DNA of 64,000 bases, from assembly GCF_000422445.1 (NCBI RefSeq), contig NZ_AULU01000010.1, positions 1-64,000 of the forward strand, read 5' to 3'. Positions 52,621 through 61,896 of this stretch are shown here, in pieces; position 1 is the first letter of the stretch, and each line of letters opens with the position of its first letter. The position numbers were made by a program, and so were the translations under genes. Source of the DNA: Paenibacillus assamensis DSM 18201 (GTDB lineage: Bacteria; Bacillota; Bacilli; Paenibacillales; Paenibacillaceae). Under the pieces are notes generated by a model. The model was not told the origin of the DNA and searched no databases. It saw only the letters and a list, made by a program, of their open reading frames with translations.

Positions 52621-52768
52621 CGTTCACAAGTTTGTTCACGTATAGCTCGATTACTGCTATTTTGCATAACATTGAGCTTCTGAACTGCCTTATCCCATTC
52701 ACGATATTTCTGTTAAGGTGCAAGGAATAACCCGAACAATCATAATCTTAAAAGGAGTGATGATCCAT

Positions 52769-53755
52769 ATGAAACGCGTATTATCAGGTATTCAACCGAG
52801 CGGTCAGTTGACGATGGGTAACTATATTGGGGCAATGCAGAATTTTGTGAAGCTGCAGCATGAGCATGAGTGCTTCTTTATGATCGTGGATTTGCACGCT
52901 ATTACGGTGCCTCAAGATCCAGCCGCACTTCGCGAGCAATCCGAGCAAGTAGCAGCATTATACTTGGCTGCAGGAATCGATCCAAGCAAAGCTTCTATTT
53001 TCCTACAGTCTCATGTGCCACAGCATGCTGAGCTTGGCTGGTTGATGACGACAATTACGAACATGGGCGAGCTTGAGCGTATGACTCAGTTCAAGGATAA
53101 GTCTGAAGGGAAAGAATCTGTTCCTGCTGGATTGTTCGTATATCCAGCATTGATGGCGGCCGATATTCTTGTTTATAACGCAGAGCTTATTCCTGTGGGT
53201 GACGATCAGAAGCAGCATTTAGAGTTGACTCGTGACTTAGCGAACCGCTTTAACCATCGCTACGGGGATACATTCCGGATGCCTGAGCCTTATATACCTG
53301 AAGTAGGGGCTCGTATTATGTCCCTTGATGATGCATCTAAAAAAATGAGCAAGAGTAATCCGAATGCGGGAAGCTATATTGCCCTCTTGGATGACCCAGC
53401 GGTTGTTCGCAAGAAGATTAGCCGTGCGAAGACAGATTCCGAAGCGTTGGTTAAGTTTGATCCGGTTAATAAGCCTGAGATCAGCAATCTGTTAGGTATC
53501 TATTCTCATATTGCTGGCTTGAGTGTAGCTGAGATTGAAGCGAAATATGAAGGTCAAATGTATGGCCCGTTCAAGAAGGATTTGGCGGAGCTTGTTGCTA
53601 ATTTCTTGGAGCCGTTGCAAGCTCGTTATCGTGAAGTGAGACAATCAGGCGAGTTGTATGATGTGTTGAAGCAAGGAGCAGAACGTGCGCAAGAAGTTGC
53701 TCAATTAAAGCTTGATGATGTGAAAAAACGGATGGGCTTTGTGATGCCACGCTAA
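52769..53755 (+). CDS. trpS: Tryptophanyl-tRNA synthetase
   Basis: 328 residues, the bacterial type. SGIQPSGQLTMGNYIGAM carries the HIGH-like motif and SKKMSKSNP is KMSKS. The ATG at 52769 follows AAAGGAGTGATG. Expression is controlled by the upstream T-box, and a terminator follows at 53805. Confidence 0.97.
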   Translation: MKRVLSGIQPSGQLTMGNYIGAMQNFVKLQHEHECFFMIVDLHAITVPQDPAALREQSEQVAALYLAAGIDPSKASIFLQSHVPQHAELGWLMTTITNMGELERMTQFKDKSEGKESVPAGLFVYPALMAADILVYNAELIPVGDDQKQHLELTRDLANRFNHRYGDTFRMPEPYIPEVGARIMSLDDASKKMSKSNPNAGSYIALLDDPAVVRKKISRAKTDSEALVKFDPVNKPEISNLLGIYSHIAGLSVAEIEAKYEGQMYGPFKKDLAELVANFLEPLQARYREVRQSGELYDVLKQGAERAQEVAQLKLDDVKKRMGFVMPR

Positions 53756-53804
53756 GTATGGCTACGGCTATCACAAGCTAAAATGGAATGGTTGTAATAG
53801 GTAT

Positions 53805-53845
53805 AGACCGGATGTAGGCCTCAGTGGCATACGTCCGGTCTTTTA
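53805..53845 (+). terminator. Terminator of trpS
   Basis: AGACCGGA pairs with TCCGGTCT, followed by TTTTATTG. Confidence 0.88.
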
Positions 53846-53903
53846 TTGTTGGCTGATTAGTTGTATTAGTTGTTTACTTAATCAAGAACAATTGAATCGA
53901 GCT

Positions 53904-54128
53904 TTACTTTGCTGACTGTGAAGGATCAGCAGAGTTTGCAGCAGCAGCAGCTTGCTGTTCTGCTTGCTTACGATATTTTGCCTTGAACATAAATCCAAAT
54001 CCTACATTGAAGAATGCCAACACAGCACATAGTAAGGAAATCCAACCATTTGAGCTTAAGGTGATGCTTGTTATCGTTAAGAGGATGATGGAGGAGAAAG
54101 CGAACCATAAAGCTAATCGTTTGGGCAT
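53904..54128 (-). CDS. Small two-helix membrane protein
   Basis: 74 residues. Two hydrophobic segments (LALWFAFSSIILLTITSI; ISLLCAVLAFFNVGFGFMF) precede a basic, Ala/Gln-rich C-terminus. The ATG at 54128 follows GGAGAG. It is divergent from the second SASP gene. Family not recognised. Confidence 0.7.
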   Translation of the reverse strand: MPKRLALWFAFSSIILLTITSITLSSNGWISLLCAVLAFFNVGFGFMFKAKYRKQAEQQAAAAANSADPSQSAK

Positions 54129-54290
54129 GATAATCTCTCCTTTGTTCACAAGTTGATTCAGCAATCCCTTAGCGCTGCAACCTTTTGCGATAAATGATAA
54201 AAATGTAAGAATAACAATAAGAGAAGCGGACAAAATAAGCTTGCAAGCTTGCATAACCGAACAGCCATCGTGAAAGGGGATTTTCTTATC

Positions 54291-54524
54291 ATGGCAAACA
54301 ACCAATCTCGTACTAACAACTTGGTCGTTCCACAAGCGACTGCAGCTTTGCAACAAATGAAATACGAAATTGCACAGGAATTGGGTATTCCAATTCCACA
54401 GGACGGCTACTACGGTAACTACACGACTCGTGACACTGGAACAATCGGTGGTTACATTACGAAGCGTCTTGTGCAAATCGGGGAACAACAATTGTCAGGC
54501 GGCGCAGGTGGCGCAGGTCGTTAA
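54291..54524 (+). CDS. Alpha/beta-type small acid-soluble spore protein
   Basis: 77 residues with the same core as the gene at 50738 (NNLVVPQATAALQQ; YEIAQELGIPIPQDGYYGNY; GYITKRLVQIGEQQ) and a Gly/Ala-rich tail (SGGAGGAGR). The ATG at 54291 follows AAAGGGGA. The two genes point away from each other about 3.3 kb apart and differ mainly at silent sites and both ends. Confidence 0.95.
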   Translation: MANNQSRTNNLVVPQATAALQQMKYEIAQELGIPIPQDGYYGNYTTRDTGTIGGYITKRLVQIGEQQLSGGAGGAGR

Positions 54525-54582
54525 TTGCCCCAAGTCATTTTTTTCGAGTTATACAGCACGCTCTTTGTTAAGAGTGGCAGAC

Positions 54583-54612
54583 AGCTGTCCCAGCGCGCGG
54601 GGCAGCTTTTTG
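54583..54612 (+). terminator. Terminator of the second SASP gene
   Basis: AGCTGTCCC pairs with GGGGCAGCT around a GC-rich loop, followed by five T residues. Confidence 0.85.
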
Positions 54613-54689
54613 TTGTGTGAGAAAGGTTGGTTCTGGTACTTTCCGATATAATGGAAGCGAGTAGATAGCTGTGATAAGTTATTTCTCAC

Positions 54690-54724
54690 AAAAAAACATA
54701 CGGACTTGGAAAACGGTCCGCATG
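54690..54724 (-). terminator. Terminator of the yfhP-like gene
   Basis: CATACGGAC (54697-54705) pairs with GTCCGCATG (54716-54724), and the minus-strand tail is seven T residues. Confidence 0.85.
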
Positions 54725-54790
54725 CTATAGGCTGCATGTTATTAACAATGTAACATGTTTCAGTTCTCGAATAAAGAAGGAACTTCCAAG

Positions 54791-55777
54791 CTATACAGGT
54801 TCTAATCCGCATCGCTTATAAAGCTTCTCTTCACTTAACCATCCAATATACGTATCAAGGGTTTCATATTGTGCATTCATCATGACGACAGCTACAAACG
54901 GATATTGCTTGCGGTGGCGATATCTTACATCTACCCAGCGTACAACAAATCCATATCCTGTTGGTTGTACAGTTGCACAGCCATAACGGGTGAAATATTG
55001 AAACGTCTGTACGACAGTCTCCTTTTTCGAAGCTTCTAAGGCAGGGTGTCTATCACACGCTGCTGTTTCCGTCCAACTGACTACACGATTTTTATGAAGC
55101 TGGCCTACACGAAACACATCGTCTTTACATTTCTTTACAAGATTCCATTGTGACCAGACAACTGTCGGAATTAAGGTATAACGCTCTCCTGGCTTGTATT
55201 CATCATCGAGCTTTGGCAATCTCCGTATAAGTAAGCGATGAGTCAAGGTCCGCCATACGTAGTAAACAGCGAGTATCATGTACAGGACGGGGAAAATCAC
55301 GGTAGGCTCAATCCATCCGAACATCCATATGCCTACTGCAACAAGATGAGAAGTAAAAATAAATGGATCAAAAATCGGGATGATGTTCCACGAGATCCAT
55401 CGTTCTGAAAATGGGCGAATAGCTTGTGTTCCATACGTATTGAACAGGTCTGTAAAAACATGAAGCACAACAGCGATAGCAGTCCATAACAACACATGTG
55501 GCCAATGGTTTGTCGGTATGAGCAGATGTAATCCACCAGTAATAAGCAAGCTCCAGACGATTAACATCGGAAGCGAGTGTGAGAAGCCTCGATGGTTTCG
55601 TACATAAATTTCATTGCCTTTTAATTTAAAAATGGTATCAAAATCAGGAGCCTGGGAACCAATGATCGTTCCTGCTAATACAGCAGTTGCTGTCGTAGTG
55701 TCTGCTGCGACAATGGGATCAATTTGTGAAAGACCCGCTAAGCCTAATCCAATAGCCAGATGCGATATAGAATCCAT
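54791..55777 (-). CDS. yfhP: YfhP-like membrane-bound metal-dependent hydrolase
   Basis: 328 residues. The membrane part carries GSQAPDFDTIFKLKG and NHRGFSHSLPML, the metal-ligand pattern of the YfhP/YdjM (DUF457) family, plus about five membrane segments up to residue 185. A soluble tail of about 140 residues follows. YfhP is reported as a regulator-like membrane protein in B. subtilis, but its chemistry is unknown. The ATG start has a GGAGGTG site. Confidence 0.87.
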   Translation of the reverse strand: MDSISHLAIGLGLAGLSQIDPIVAADTTTATAVLAGTIIGSQAPDFDTIFKLKGNEIYVRNHRGFSHSLPMLIVWSLLITGGLHLLIPTNHWPHVLLWTAIAVVLHVFTDLFNTYGTQAIRPFSERWISWNIIPIFDPFIFTSHLVAVGIWMFGWIEPTVIFPVLYMILAVYYVWRTLTHRLLIRRLPKLDDEYKPGERYTLIPTVVWSQWNLVKKCKDDVFRVGQLHKNRVVSWTETAACDRHPALEASKKETVVQTFQYFTRYGCATVQPTGYGFVVRWVDVRYRHRKQYPFVAVVMMNAQYETLDTYIGWLSEEKLYKRCGLEPV

Positions 55778-55881
55778 TGACTTGCACCTCCGCTGTTGTA
55801 TTGTGGTCAGACTTGAAGCAAAATATAAATAAAAGAAAAAGACCGCCTAAGAGACGGTTCCAACTTAAATGGAGGATGGTC

Positions 55882-56178
55882 ATGGAACGCATTATATTTG
55901 TCGAATATCGAATCGATCCTGCTAAGCGGGATATTTACGTAAAGAAGGCTGCCAAACAATTGGCGAACAGACAGGACGTGCTGTGGTACGAAGGAACAGA
56001 CCAGCCAAATGTATTTGTAGAACAATGGCTAAATACAACGGTGGAGCAATACGAGTCAATGAAGCGAATACGGTTGGAAGAACACAGTGAATGGGATGAG
56101 ATTACAGATTGTATTCCAGGGGGAAAAGCAAAGCTTCATATTTGGGAGTTTGCTCGTGCTGTTCATGTATCTGAATAA
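55882..56178 (+). CDS. Small protein with ABM-like ferredoxin fold
   Basis: 98 residues. The alternation (IIFVEYRIDPAKRDIYVK; DVLWYEGTDQPNVFVEQW; VEQYESMKRIRLEEHSEW; AKLHIWEFA) suggests a dimeric alpha/beta barrel of the antibiotic-biosynthesis-monooxygenase type. A GGAGG site precedes the ATG. It is next to ctaB, but a functional link is not evident. The fold call is by pattern only. Confidence 0.68.
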   Translation: MERIIFVEYRIDPAKRDIYVKKAAKQLANRQDVLWYEGTDQPNVFVEQWLNTTVEQYESMKRIRLEEHSEWDEITDCIPGGKAKLHIWEFARAVHVSE

Positions 56179-56325
56179 ATATGAAACTCCATCCATTGAA
56201 TTGTCAAATTGATGAACGATTGCAATGAACATTGTCATTAATTGATCTTATTTGCTATGATGAAGATTACAGCAGGAGTTATCAAATTCTGCTCGTTCGG
56301 AGAACAACAAGGAGGAACGTGATAC

Positions 56326-57255
56326 GTGGATAAGCAAATCACATATAGAACTTCGCCGGAATCCGCAATTATAACTGAGGAGCCAACTCGGGAACGGTTA
56401 TGGAAAGAGTTCATTCAGCTTACGAAACCAGGAATAATTCGCTCAAATTTATTAGCAGCGATAGCTGGATTCTGGGTTGCGGCTAAGTGGGATATACCTT
56501 GGGTAACTTTATTGTGGATGATTGTAGGAGCCACTTTAACAATGGCTTCTTCTTGCGTGTTTAATAATTATTTTGACCGAGATTTCGACACCAAGATGGA
56601 AAGGACGCAGAAGCGTGCTCTACCATCTGGGCGCTTACAGCCTCATGTCGTGTTAGGATATGCCATTGCACTTGGCATCGCAGGACTACTTGTATTATTC
56701 TTACTCGTTAATCCCGTAGCAGGACTTTTTGGACTCATTGGAGTGTTCGGATACGTGGTTGTTTATACGTTATGGCTCAAACGAACTTCTACTTGGAGCA
56801 CATCTGTAGGAGCGATACCAGGTGCAATGCCACCCGTTATTGGTTATACAGCGGTAACTGGATCTGTTGATCTTGGTACTGTTCTTATGTTTGCCTTGCT
56901 GTTCTTATGGCAGCCGCCACACTTCTGGGCTCTTGGCGTACTGCGAGTAGAAGAGTATCGCGCAGCAGGCTATCCTTTGCTTCCGGTTGTGAAAGGTATT
57001 AAGCGTACGAAGTTGCAAATGATTCCTTATTTAGTCTTACTTCTTCCGCTTCCTTGGCTGTTTTACTGGTATGATTATGCAGGGATCATATATGCAATTT
57101 TAGGTACCTTGATTAATGCATATTGGTTATATGTGTGTATTTCAGGGCTGCGTACCTCTAACGACGAAGTATGGGCACGCAAAGCATTTATGATTTCCAT
57201 TTATGCAATTATGCTGCATTTCTTTGTTATCATTTTAGACACAATGGGCAAGTAA
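56326..57255 (+). CDS. ctaB: Protohaem IX farnesyltransferase (haem O synthase)
   Basis: 309 residues with about nine membrane segments. NNYFDRDFDTKMERTQKR is the prenyl-diphosphate/Mg-binding motif, and YTLWLKRTSTWS matches the second conserved loop. It makes haem O for terminal oxidases. The GTG start follows AAGGAGGA. It is followed by a SCO1-like gene 75 nt later, both for cytochrome oxidase assembly. Confidence 0.95.
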   Translation: MDKQITYRTSPESAIITEEPTRERLWKEFIQLTKPGIIRSNLLAAIAGFWVAAKWDIPWVTLLWMIVGATLTMASSCVFNNYFDRDFDTKMERTQKRALPSGRLQPHVVLGYAIALGIAGLLVLFLLVNPVAGLFGLIGVFGYVVVYTLWLKRTSTWSTSVGAIPGAMPPVIGYTAVTGSVDLGTVLMFALLFLWQPPHFWALGVLRVEEYRAAGYPLLPVVKGIKRTKLQMIPYLVLLLPLPWLFYWYDYAGIIYAILGTLINAYWLYVCISGLRTSNDEVWARKAFMISIYAIMLHFFVIILDTMGK

Positions 57256-57330
57256 TCACTAATTGAGAGACGATGACAAAGCAAGTGAATTGACATTCAA
57301 GAGAAGATGATGCGAAGGGGAGCGGGAGCT

Positions 57331-57984
57331 GTGGCAGCTTTTGTGAAAAAGTATTCGTTACAAATCTTTTTATTCTCATTGGTGTTTTTGTTTGGTATTG
57401 CGGCAGCATGGATATACGGATCCGGCATTTTAAATGAGGGCGCAGGACAGTCTGATCCAAATGCTGATTTTTCAGTTATTAAGCAGGCTCCAGACTTTTC
57501 ACTAGAAAATGTCGATGGCAAGACGGTTTCTTTAGCGGATACGGAAGGCAAAGTTCGCTTATTCTATTTCTTCTTCGCCAGTTGCCCAGATGTATGTCCT
57601 CCAACCACTTATATGCTGACAGAAGCTCAGGATATGTTGAAGGAGAAAGGTGTATTTGGCAAAGATGTCGTATTTCATTCCGTCACCTTTGATCCAGAGC
57701 GAGACTCGAAAGAAGTGCTGAAGAAATGGGCATTGGAGAAAAATAAAGCGGATTTAAGCGGCTGGTACTTTTTGCGAGGAGAAGAGAAGAAGACCGCTGA
57801 ATGGATGGAACAGTTTGGTTCACTCGTCATTAAGGACAAGGACGGCAACTTCTCACACTCGAACTATGTTACGTTAGTAGATAGCGAGGGCAATATTCGC
57901 AAAGTTTATAACGTTAAAATGGACTCGGATGACGTTACCGCAGAAACAATCACCGCTGGTGTTATGAAGCTTCTTGAATCGTAA
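57331..57984 (+). CDS. SCO1/SenC family copper chaperone
   Basis: 217 residues from the GTG at 57331. One N-terminal membrane anchor (IFLFSLVFLFGIAAAWIYG) precedes a thioredoxin-fold domain with the copper ligands CPDVCPP and the histidine in NFSHSNYV. It delivers copper to the CuA site of cytochrome oxidase. The GTG follows AAGGGGAG eight bases upstream; an ATG at 57307 would add eight residues with a weaker site. It lies next to ctaB. Confidence 0.9.
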   Translation: MAAFVKKYSLQIFLFSLVFLFGIAAAWIYGSGILNEGAGQSDPNADFSVIKQAPDFSLENVDGKTVSLADTEGKVRLFYFFFASCPDVCPPTTYMLTEAQDMLKEKGVFGKDVVFHSVTFDPERDSKEVLKKWALEKNKADLSGWYFLRGEEKKTAEWMEQFGSLVIKDKDGNFSHSNYVTLVDSEGNIRKVYNVKMDSDDVTAETITAGVMKLLES

Positions 57985-58006
57985 TCTTTTATATGTTGAA
58001 TACTTG

Positions 58007-58372
58007 TTACTCAAACGGGGTTGGAGTCGGATACATGATGTATTCCTCTAGCCCCGCTTTTTCTAGCTGCTGAATGACGTATTCATCAGGCGTTCCTTCC
58101 ACCCCTGCGTAGCCTCTACGTGTATAAATATGCTCAGCATCTGGGAAAGCATCTCTTAGCACGCCTCTTATTTTTTTCCCTGAAGCATCATTATCCATAA
58201 ATAAATAAACTTCTCGATCACCCACCTGCTTGATAAGGGTTTCCAACTTGGCTGTGTTCAAGGTTCCGAATGTACATAGTATAACAACATAATCATTCAA
58301 TAAGCGACGCAGTCTGCTGCGGTCATTTTTGCCTTCTACAATAATCACAATTTCTGTATCATTCATATTCAT
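58007..58372 (-). CDS. Toprim-domain protein (YusF type)
   Basis: 121 residues. IIVEGKNDRSRLR carries the Toprim glutamate and YLFMDNDASGKK the DxD motif, together a bare Toprim fold as in YusF and related nucleases. The AGAAGGTG site supports the ATG. Proteins of this type are linked to RNA or DNA cleavage and primase-like chemistry; the substrate here is unknown. Confidence 0.88.
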   Translation of the reverse strand: MNMNDTEIVIIVEGKNDRSRLRRLLNDYVVILCTFGTLNTAKLETLIKQVGDREVYLFMDNDASGKKIRGVLRDAFPDAEHIYTRRGYAGVEGTPDEYVIQQLEKAGLEEYIMYPTPTPFE

Positions 58373-58469
58373 GTGCGCACCTTCTTACCATACAAAGATT
58401 AAACATGTCCGTTTGTTCTATATAGTGTATCACAACGGCAGTAAAACGTTGCGCACGGAACGTACAGAA

Positions 58470-58502
58470 TAAAAATAAACGGCTTGCTTAGCCAGCAAGC
58501 CG
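58470..58502 (-). terminator. Terminator of the YjcZ-like gene
   Basis: CGGCTTGCT pairs with AGCAAGCCG around TAGCC, with a TTTATTTTT tail on the minus strand. Confidence 0.88.
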
Positions 58503-58526
58503 CATGAGGGAGAGAGTGTGACACTG

Positions 58527-58661
58527 TTAGAAACAGACAGCTCTTAAAATGATAACTAATAAGATGAAAAGGACAAGGACGCAACCGACTCCTGTTAATC
58601 CACCATAATTATTACCACCGAAGCAAGGATTAACATTGCAAGGATCCACACAATGAGACAT
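58527..58661 (-). CDS. YjcZ-like small membrane sporulation protein
   Basis: 44 residues. A Cys/Asn/Gly-rich start (SHCVDPCNVNPCFGGNNYGG) precedes a single hydrophobic helix (VGCVLVLFILLVIILRAVCF) at the C-terminus, the pattern of YjcZ-type sporulation miniproteins. GAAAGAGGTGAAC precedes the ATG and a terminator follows. The four cysteines are unusual for the family. Confidence 0.8.
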   Translation of the reverse strand: MSHCVDPCNVNPCFGGNNYGGLTGVGCVLVLFILLVIILRAVCF

Positions 58662-58792
58662 TCTGTTCACCTCTTTCAGCTCTTATCATCGAACACAATG
58701 TATTGTATGAAGCAGGGCAGCAGTCGTGCTGTGTGTTTACCCAGATCTAACGAAGATAGGTATTCGCCTGTTTGTAATATGGATGAATGGAT

Positions 58793-60010
58793 TTAGGTAC
58801 GCTGCAGATTGGAGCTTGCAGGAATCGCCTGCCAAGGGCGATACCACGGTATAAATGTGACCGCAGTCATTAGAATGATGAAGGCGATGAAAAAGGGAGA
58901 CACATAAGATCGAAGCTGCCCTGCCAACATGGGACCAAGAAATGATCCGATGGAGAAGGCGATAGACAACGTTGAGAAAATACGTCCATATCGAGCGCCT
59001 CCACTTAGTTGTAGCAGGTGGGCAGAAAGCGCAGGCAGCGTAACTCCTTTTGTCATGCCGATTAGAAATAAAGTAACGTATAGCGGTATTGGTGCATCAA
59101 TCGCCATACAGAAGAAAAGGATAGATAAGCAAAAAGAACCAAGCCAAGTTCTAAGGAAGGCGGAGTACCGGTTTAAAAACAACAAACTTAGTGTGAATAA
59201 GGCACCTAAACTGACTGCGGTGAACAACATGCCAGTCTTTACAACGGACTGTAGCGCATTCGCTGCAAAGGGAAGCTCAAAAAATAAAATGCCTTGTGAA
59301 CAGGCAATCGCTAAAGGAAGTAGAAAAAATCTAAGCGGTATAGGTTGTACTTGGGCTTCTTGAGCACTTGTTTGGACTGCGGTGATGTTGTGACCAGCTT
59401 GAGAGGAGTGAGACTCATTTGTTGTTTTCTTGGCTTCGGTCAATCCTCTTGCTGGGTTTGCAAGCTGTGGCGGACGTATAAGGACGGATGCAAGTGCACC
59501 GATAACTAGCAAACCAATACCTAGAGCCTGAAAAGCCATCGTGAATCCAAGCTTGGATACGAGGTATGCCCCCGCGGCCGGAGATACAACAGATGCAAGG
59601 GTATGAATGAGTCCATTGCCTGCCATCAACTTACCTTGCTGCACTTGATCTTCTGCATAGCGAGCGAGCAGTGCCAAGCATGCAGGGGATAGGAAGGCCA
59701 ATACAAAACCGCTGATCGAACGTACGATAAGCAGTTGCCATGGATCAGTAACATGGGCTTGTAAAATTAAAAGAACTCCAGCCCCCATCAGACTCCACAT
59801 AATAAATATACGACTTCCGTAACGATCGACACCGTACCCTGCCAGTATATTCCCGGGTAAATGGGTGAAGGAATACAAGCCCATCATAAGTCCAATAAAG
59901 GAAGGGGCCGCACCAAGGGAAACAGCAAAAGGCGTTAATATCGGATATTGGGCATGCAAATCGAAGAAGGCTACGAACAAAAATAAATATAGCCATACGA
60001 CAGAACGCAA
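58793..60010 (-). CDS. MFS transporter
   Basis: 405 residues with about twelve membrane segments. GYGVDRYGSRIFI is the MFS motif between helices 2 and 3, and a variable hydrophilic loop (NESHSSQAGHNITAVQTSAQ) separates the halves. The TTG at 60010 lies eight bases after AGGAGG; a GTG at 60019 sits inside that site. No neighbour suggests a substrate. Confidence 0.85.
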   Translation of the reverse strand: MRSVVWLYLFLFVAFFDLHAQYPILTPFAVSLGAAPSFIGLMMGLYSFTHLPGNILAGYGVDRYGSRIFIMWSLMGAGVLLILQAHVTDPWQLLIVRSISGFVLAFLSPACLALLARYAEDQVQQGKLMAGNGLIHTLASVVSPAAGAYLVSKLGFTMAFQALGIGLLVIGALASVLIRPPQLANPARGLTEAKKTTNESHSSQAGHNITAVQTSAQEAQVQPIPLRFFLLPLAIACSQGILFFELPFAANALQSVVKTGMLFTAVSLGALFTLSLLFLNRYSAFLRTWLGSFCLSILFFCMAIDAPIPLYVTLFLIGMTKGVTLPALSAHLLQLSGGARYGRIFSTLSIAFSIGSFLGPMLAGQLRSYVSPFFIAFIILMTAVTFIPWYRPWQAIPASSNLQRT

Positions 60011-60193
60011 TGTTTTCACCTCCTATGGATTTCGTTTATTCTATACTTGTACGCGTAATGGGACGAACTTATTACTTTCAGAGAGTGCAGCGATTGAAAT
60101 AAGAGGAATCCTTGGCCTTGAAGGATGAATGTATGCTCTTACGTCGATATTGGAAATGATGTATAATACGCTAAGAAAAACGAGAAAGGACAG

Positions 60194-60640
60194 ATGCACA
60201 AGATGGATATACAGATGGATACGTTATTTGAGTTCATTAAGCAGAACTGGCTGCTGTTTCTAATTGCACTTATTGTGCTGCTTGTTATTATCAGCTTTGT
60301 GAAGACGATGATTAAATGGGCGCTCGTTGTTGTCATTGTGGCTGGCGTGGCCGTATATAGTGGGGTTACATGGAAAGACATTGATCAAGTAGTTACAACA
60401 GTGAAAGATGAAACGGTAGCTAAACTAAAAGATCAGGCTATCCAAGCGATGAAGGATGAAGCGAGTAAAGCGACTTATGAGCGCAATAAAGACGGTTCCT
60501 ACACGGTTAAGACGCCAAGCTTAGAGCTAAAAGGACAAGCAGGAAGCACGAAGGTACACGTTTCTCTTGGCGGAGTTTCACTAGGTGAGTGGGAATCTAC
60601 AGAGATGATTCGTCAATTCATCGAAGGGGCTAAGAAATAA
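60194..60640 (+). CDS. Membrane protein of unknown function, first gene of a PBP2 cluster
   Basis: 148 residues with two hydrophobic segments (WLLFLIALIVLLVIISFV; IKWALVVVIVAGVAVY) followed by a soluble helical/strand domain (TVAKLKDQAIQAMKDEASKA; YTVKTPSLELKG; VHVSLGGVSLGEWE). GAAAGGA precedes the ATG; Met4 would also suit. It overlaps the transglutaminase gene (TAATG), so the two are coupled. Family not recognised. Confidence 0.75.
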   Translation: MHKMDIQMDTLFEFIKQNWLLFLIALIVLLVIISFVKTMIKWALVVVIVAGVAVYSGVTWKDIDQVVTTVKDETVAKLKDQAIQAMKDEASKATYERNKDGSYTVKTPSLELKGQAGSTKVHVSLGGVSLGEWESTEMIRQFIEGAKK

Positions 60641-61803
60641 TGATGGATGGATTGATGCAAGGGGGAACTGGCATGATGGTTACACTCCTGCTTGCCCTTG
60701 TTCTATTCGTCAGTGTGTGGCAAGGGGTGAGCAGAGGCGCTTCGGGGTCGATGCAGCACCTCTTCTTTTTTGCTATTCATGCTGTGTTAACGTTGGTATC
60801 TATGTTCATCGCTTACCAATTAGCGAATCAGCTATCACCTATAGTGGTGGCTTGGATTCAAGATATGCAGTTTACAGTTCCAGCGGAGCCATCTTGGTGG
60901 GAACGTTCTTATTTCACTGTCATGACCAGCATTCGTGACTTTGATTTTATGCGTATGTTGTTATTATTTATCGTGCTGTATTTTGTAATCCGACTTCTAC
61001 TGAATGTTGTTGAGCGATTATTAATTGTTATATGGGCGCCTTCTGTAGATGAAAGAGATGAGCTTGCAAGAACAGCGCGGAAGCGCACAGGGCTGCAGCG
61101 ATTGTTTAGCCGTTCAATTGGAGCGCTTGTTGGTATCGTGACGGGTGTCATACGCTTAGTCATTATTGTGGCCGTGCTGTTTGGTGTCGTAACGCTGCAG
61201 CCAAGCGGCGGCTTCAGTCAGGCCATTCAAGCTTCCGACCTGTATCAGGAAGTCAGTAATCGCATTGTGAAGCCAGTGGCTGGAAGTTGGATTACAGAGA
61301 AGCTGCCGGTGCTGTCATCTCAAGTAGAACAGCAGTTCAAGGAGATGATGCATCGTCGCTATGAAGTAATTGATCAATACATCCCGCAAAATATTGAACA
61401 AGCGGCGGTGACGATAACAGAAGGCGCTGCTTCTGATAAGGAGAAGGCTAGAAAGTTGTACGATTGGATCGGGACACGTGTTCAATATGATTGGGATAAA
61501 GCGAATAACTATTTAGAAAAAGGTGTGTGGAAAGAGCAATCCCCCACGGATACATTCAAGTCTAAATCAGGGGTGTGCATTGATTACGCACGCCTATATG
61601 CGATGATGGCGCGTACGGTGGATCTCCAAGTTAAGGTGATTACAGGTGTCGGATACGACGGCAGAGGCGGTTATGGTCCTCATGCTTGGAACAGTGTGTA
61701 TTTGACTGAGGAAGAGAAATGGATCTTGCTCGATACAACCTGGGCCAGCACTGGAGATTGGTTTGACCGCCCTGATTTTTCCAAAACTCATATTCCTGAC
61801 TAG
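60640..61803 (+). CDS. Membrane protein with a transglutaminase-like domain
   Basis: 387 residues. About four membrane segments in the first 185 residues (VTLLLALVLFVSVW; FFAIHAVLTLVSMFIAYQ; FIVLYFVIRLLLN; LVIIVAVLFGVVTLQ) precede a C-terminal transglutaminase core with GVCIDYARLYAMM (Cys313), GPHAWNSVY and LLDTTW, completing the Cys-His-Asp triad. Such domains act as peptidases or transferases in the envelope. It is coupled to the upstream gene and 93 nt from the PBP2 gene. Confidence 0.88.
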   Translation: MMDGLMQGGTGMMVTLLLALVLFVSVWQGVSRGASGSMQHLFFFAIHAVLTLVSMFIAYQLANQLSPIVVAWIQDMQFTVPAEPSWWERSYFTVMTSIRDFDFMRMLLLFIVLYFVIRLLLNVVERLLIVIWAPSVDERDELARTARKRTGLQRLFSRSIGALVGIVTGVIRLVIIVAVLFGVVTLQPSGGFSQAIQASDLYQEVSNRIVKPVAGSWITEKLPVLSSQVEQQFKEMMHRRYEVIDQYIPQNIEQAAVTITEGAASDKEKARKLYDWIGTRVQYDWDKANNYLEKGVWKEQSPTDTFKSKSGVCIDYARLYAMMARTVDLQVKVITGVGYDGRGGYGPHAWNSVYLTEEEKWILLDTTWASTGDWFDRPDFSKTHIPD

Positions 61804-61896
61804 TGAAGCACGTAACCCTTTGAAGCTTGTCCTACAAATGTGCTACACTTTATTTTACAGTAATGATGATAGATGACAGCAGGAAGGATGAGAGGC

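Noticed and set aside
54249-54290. N-terminally longer version of the second SASP
   Set aside because: The ATG at 54291 has the ribosome-binding site and gives the family start; upstream codons have none.
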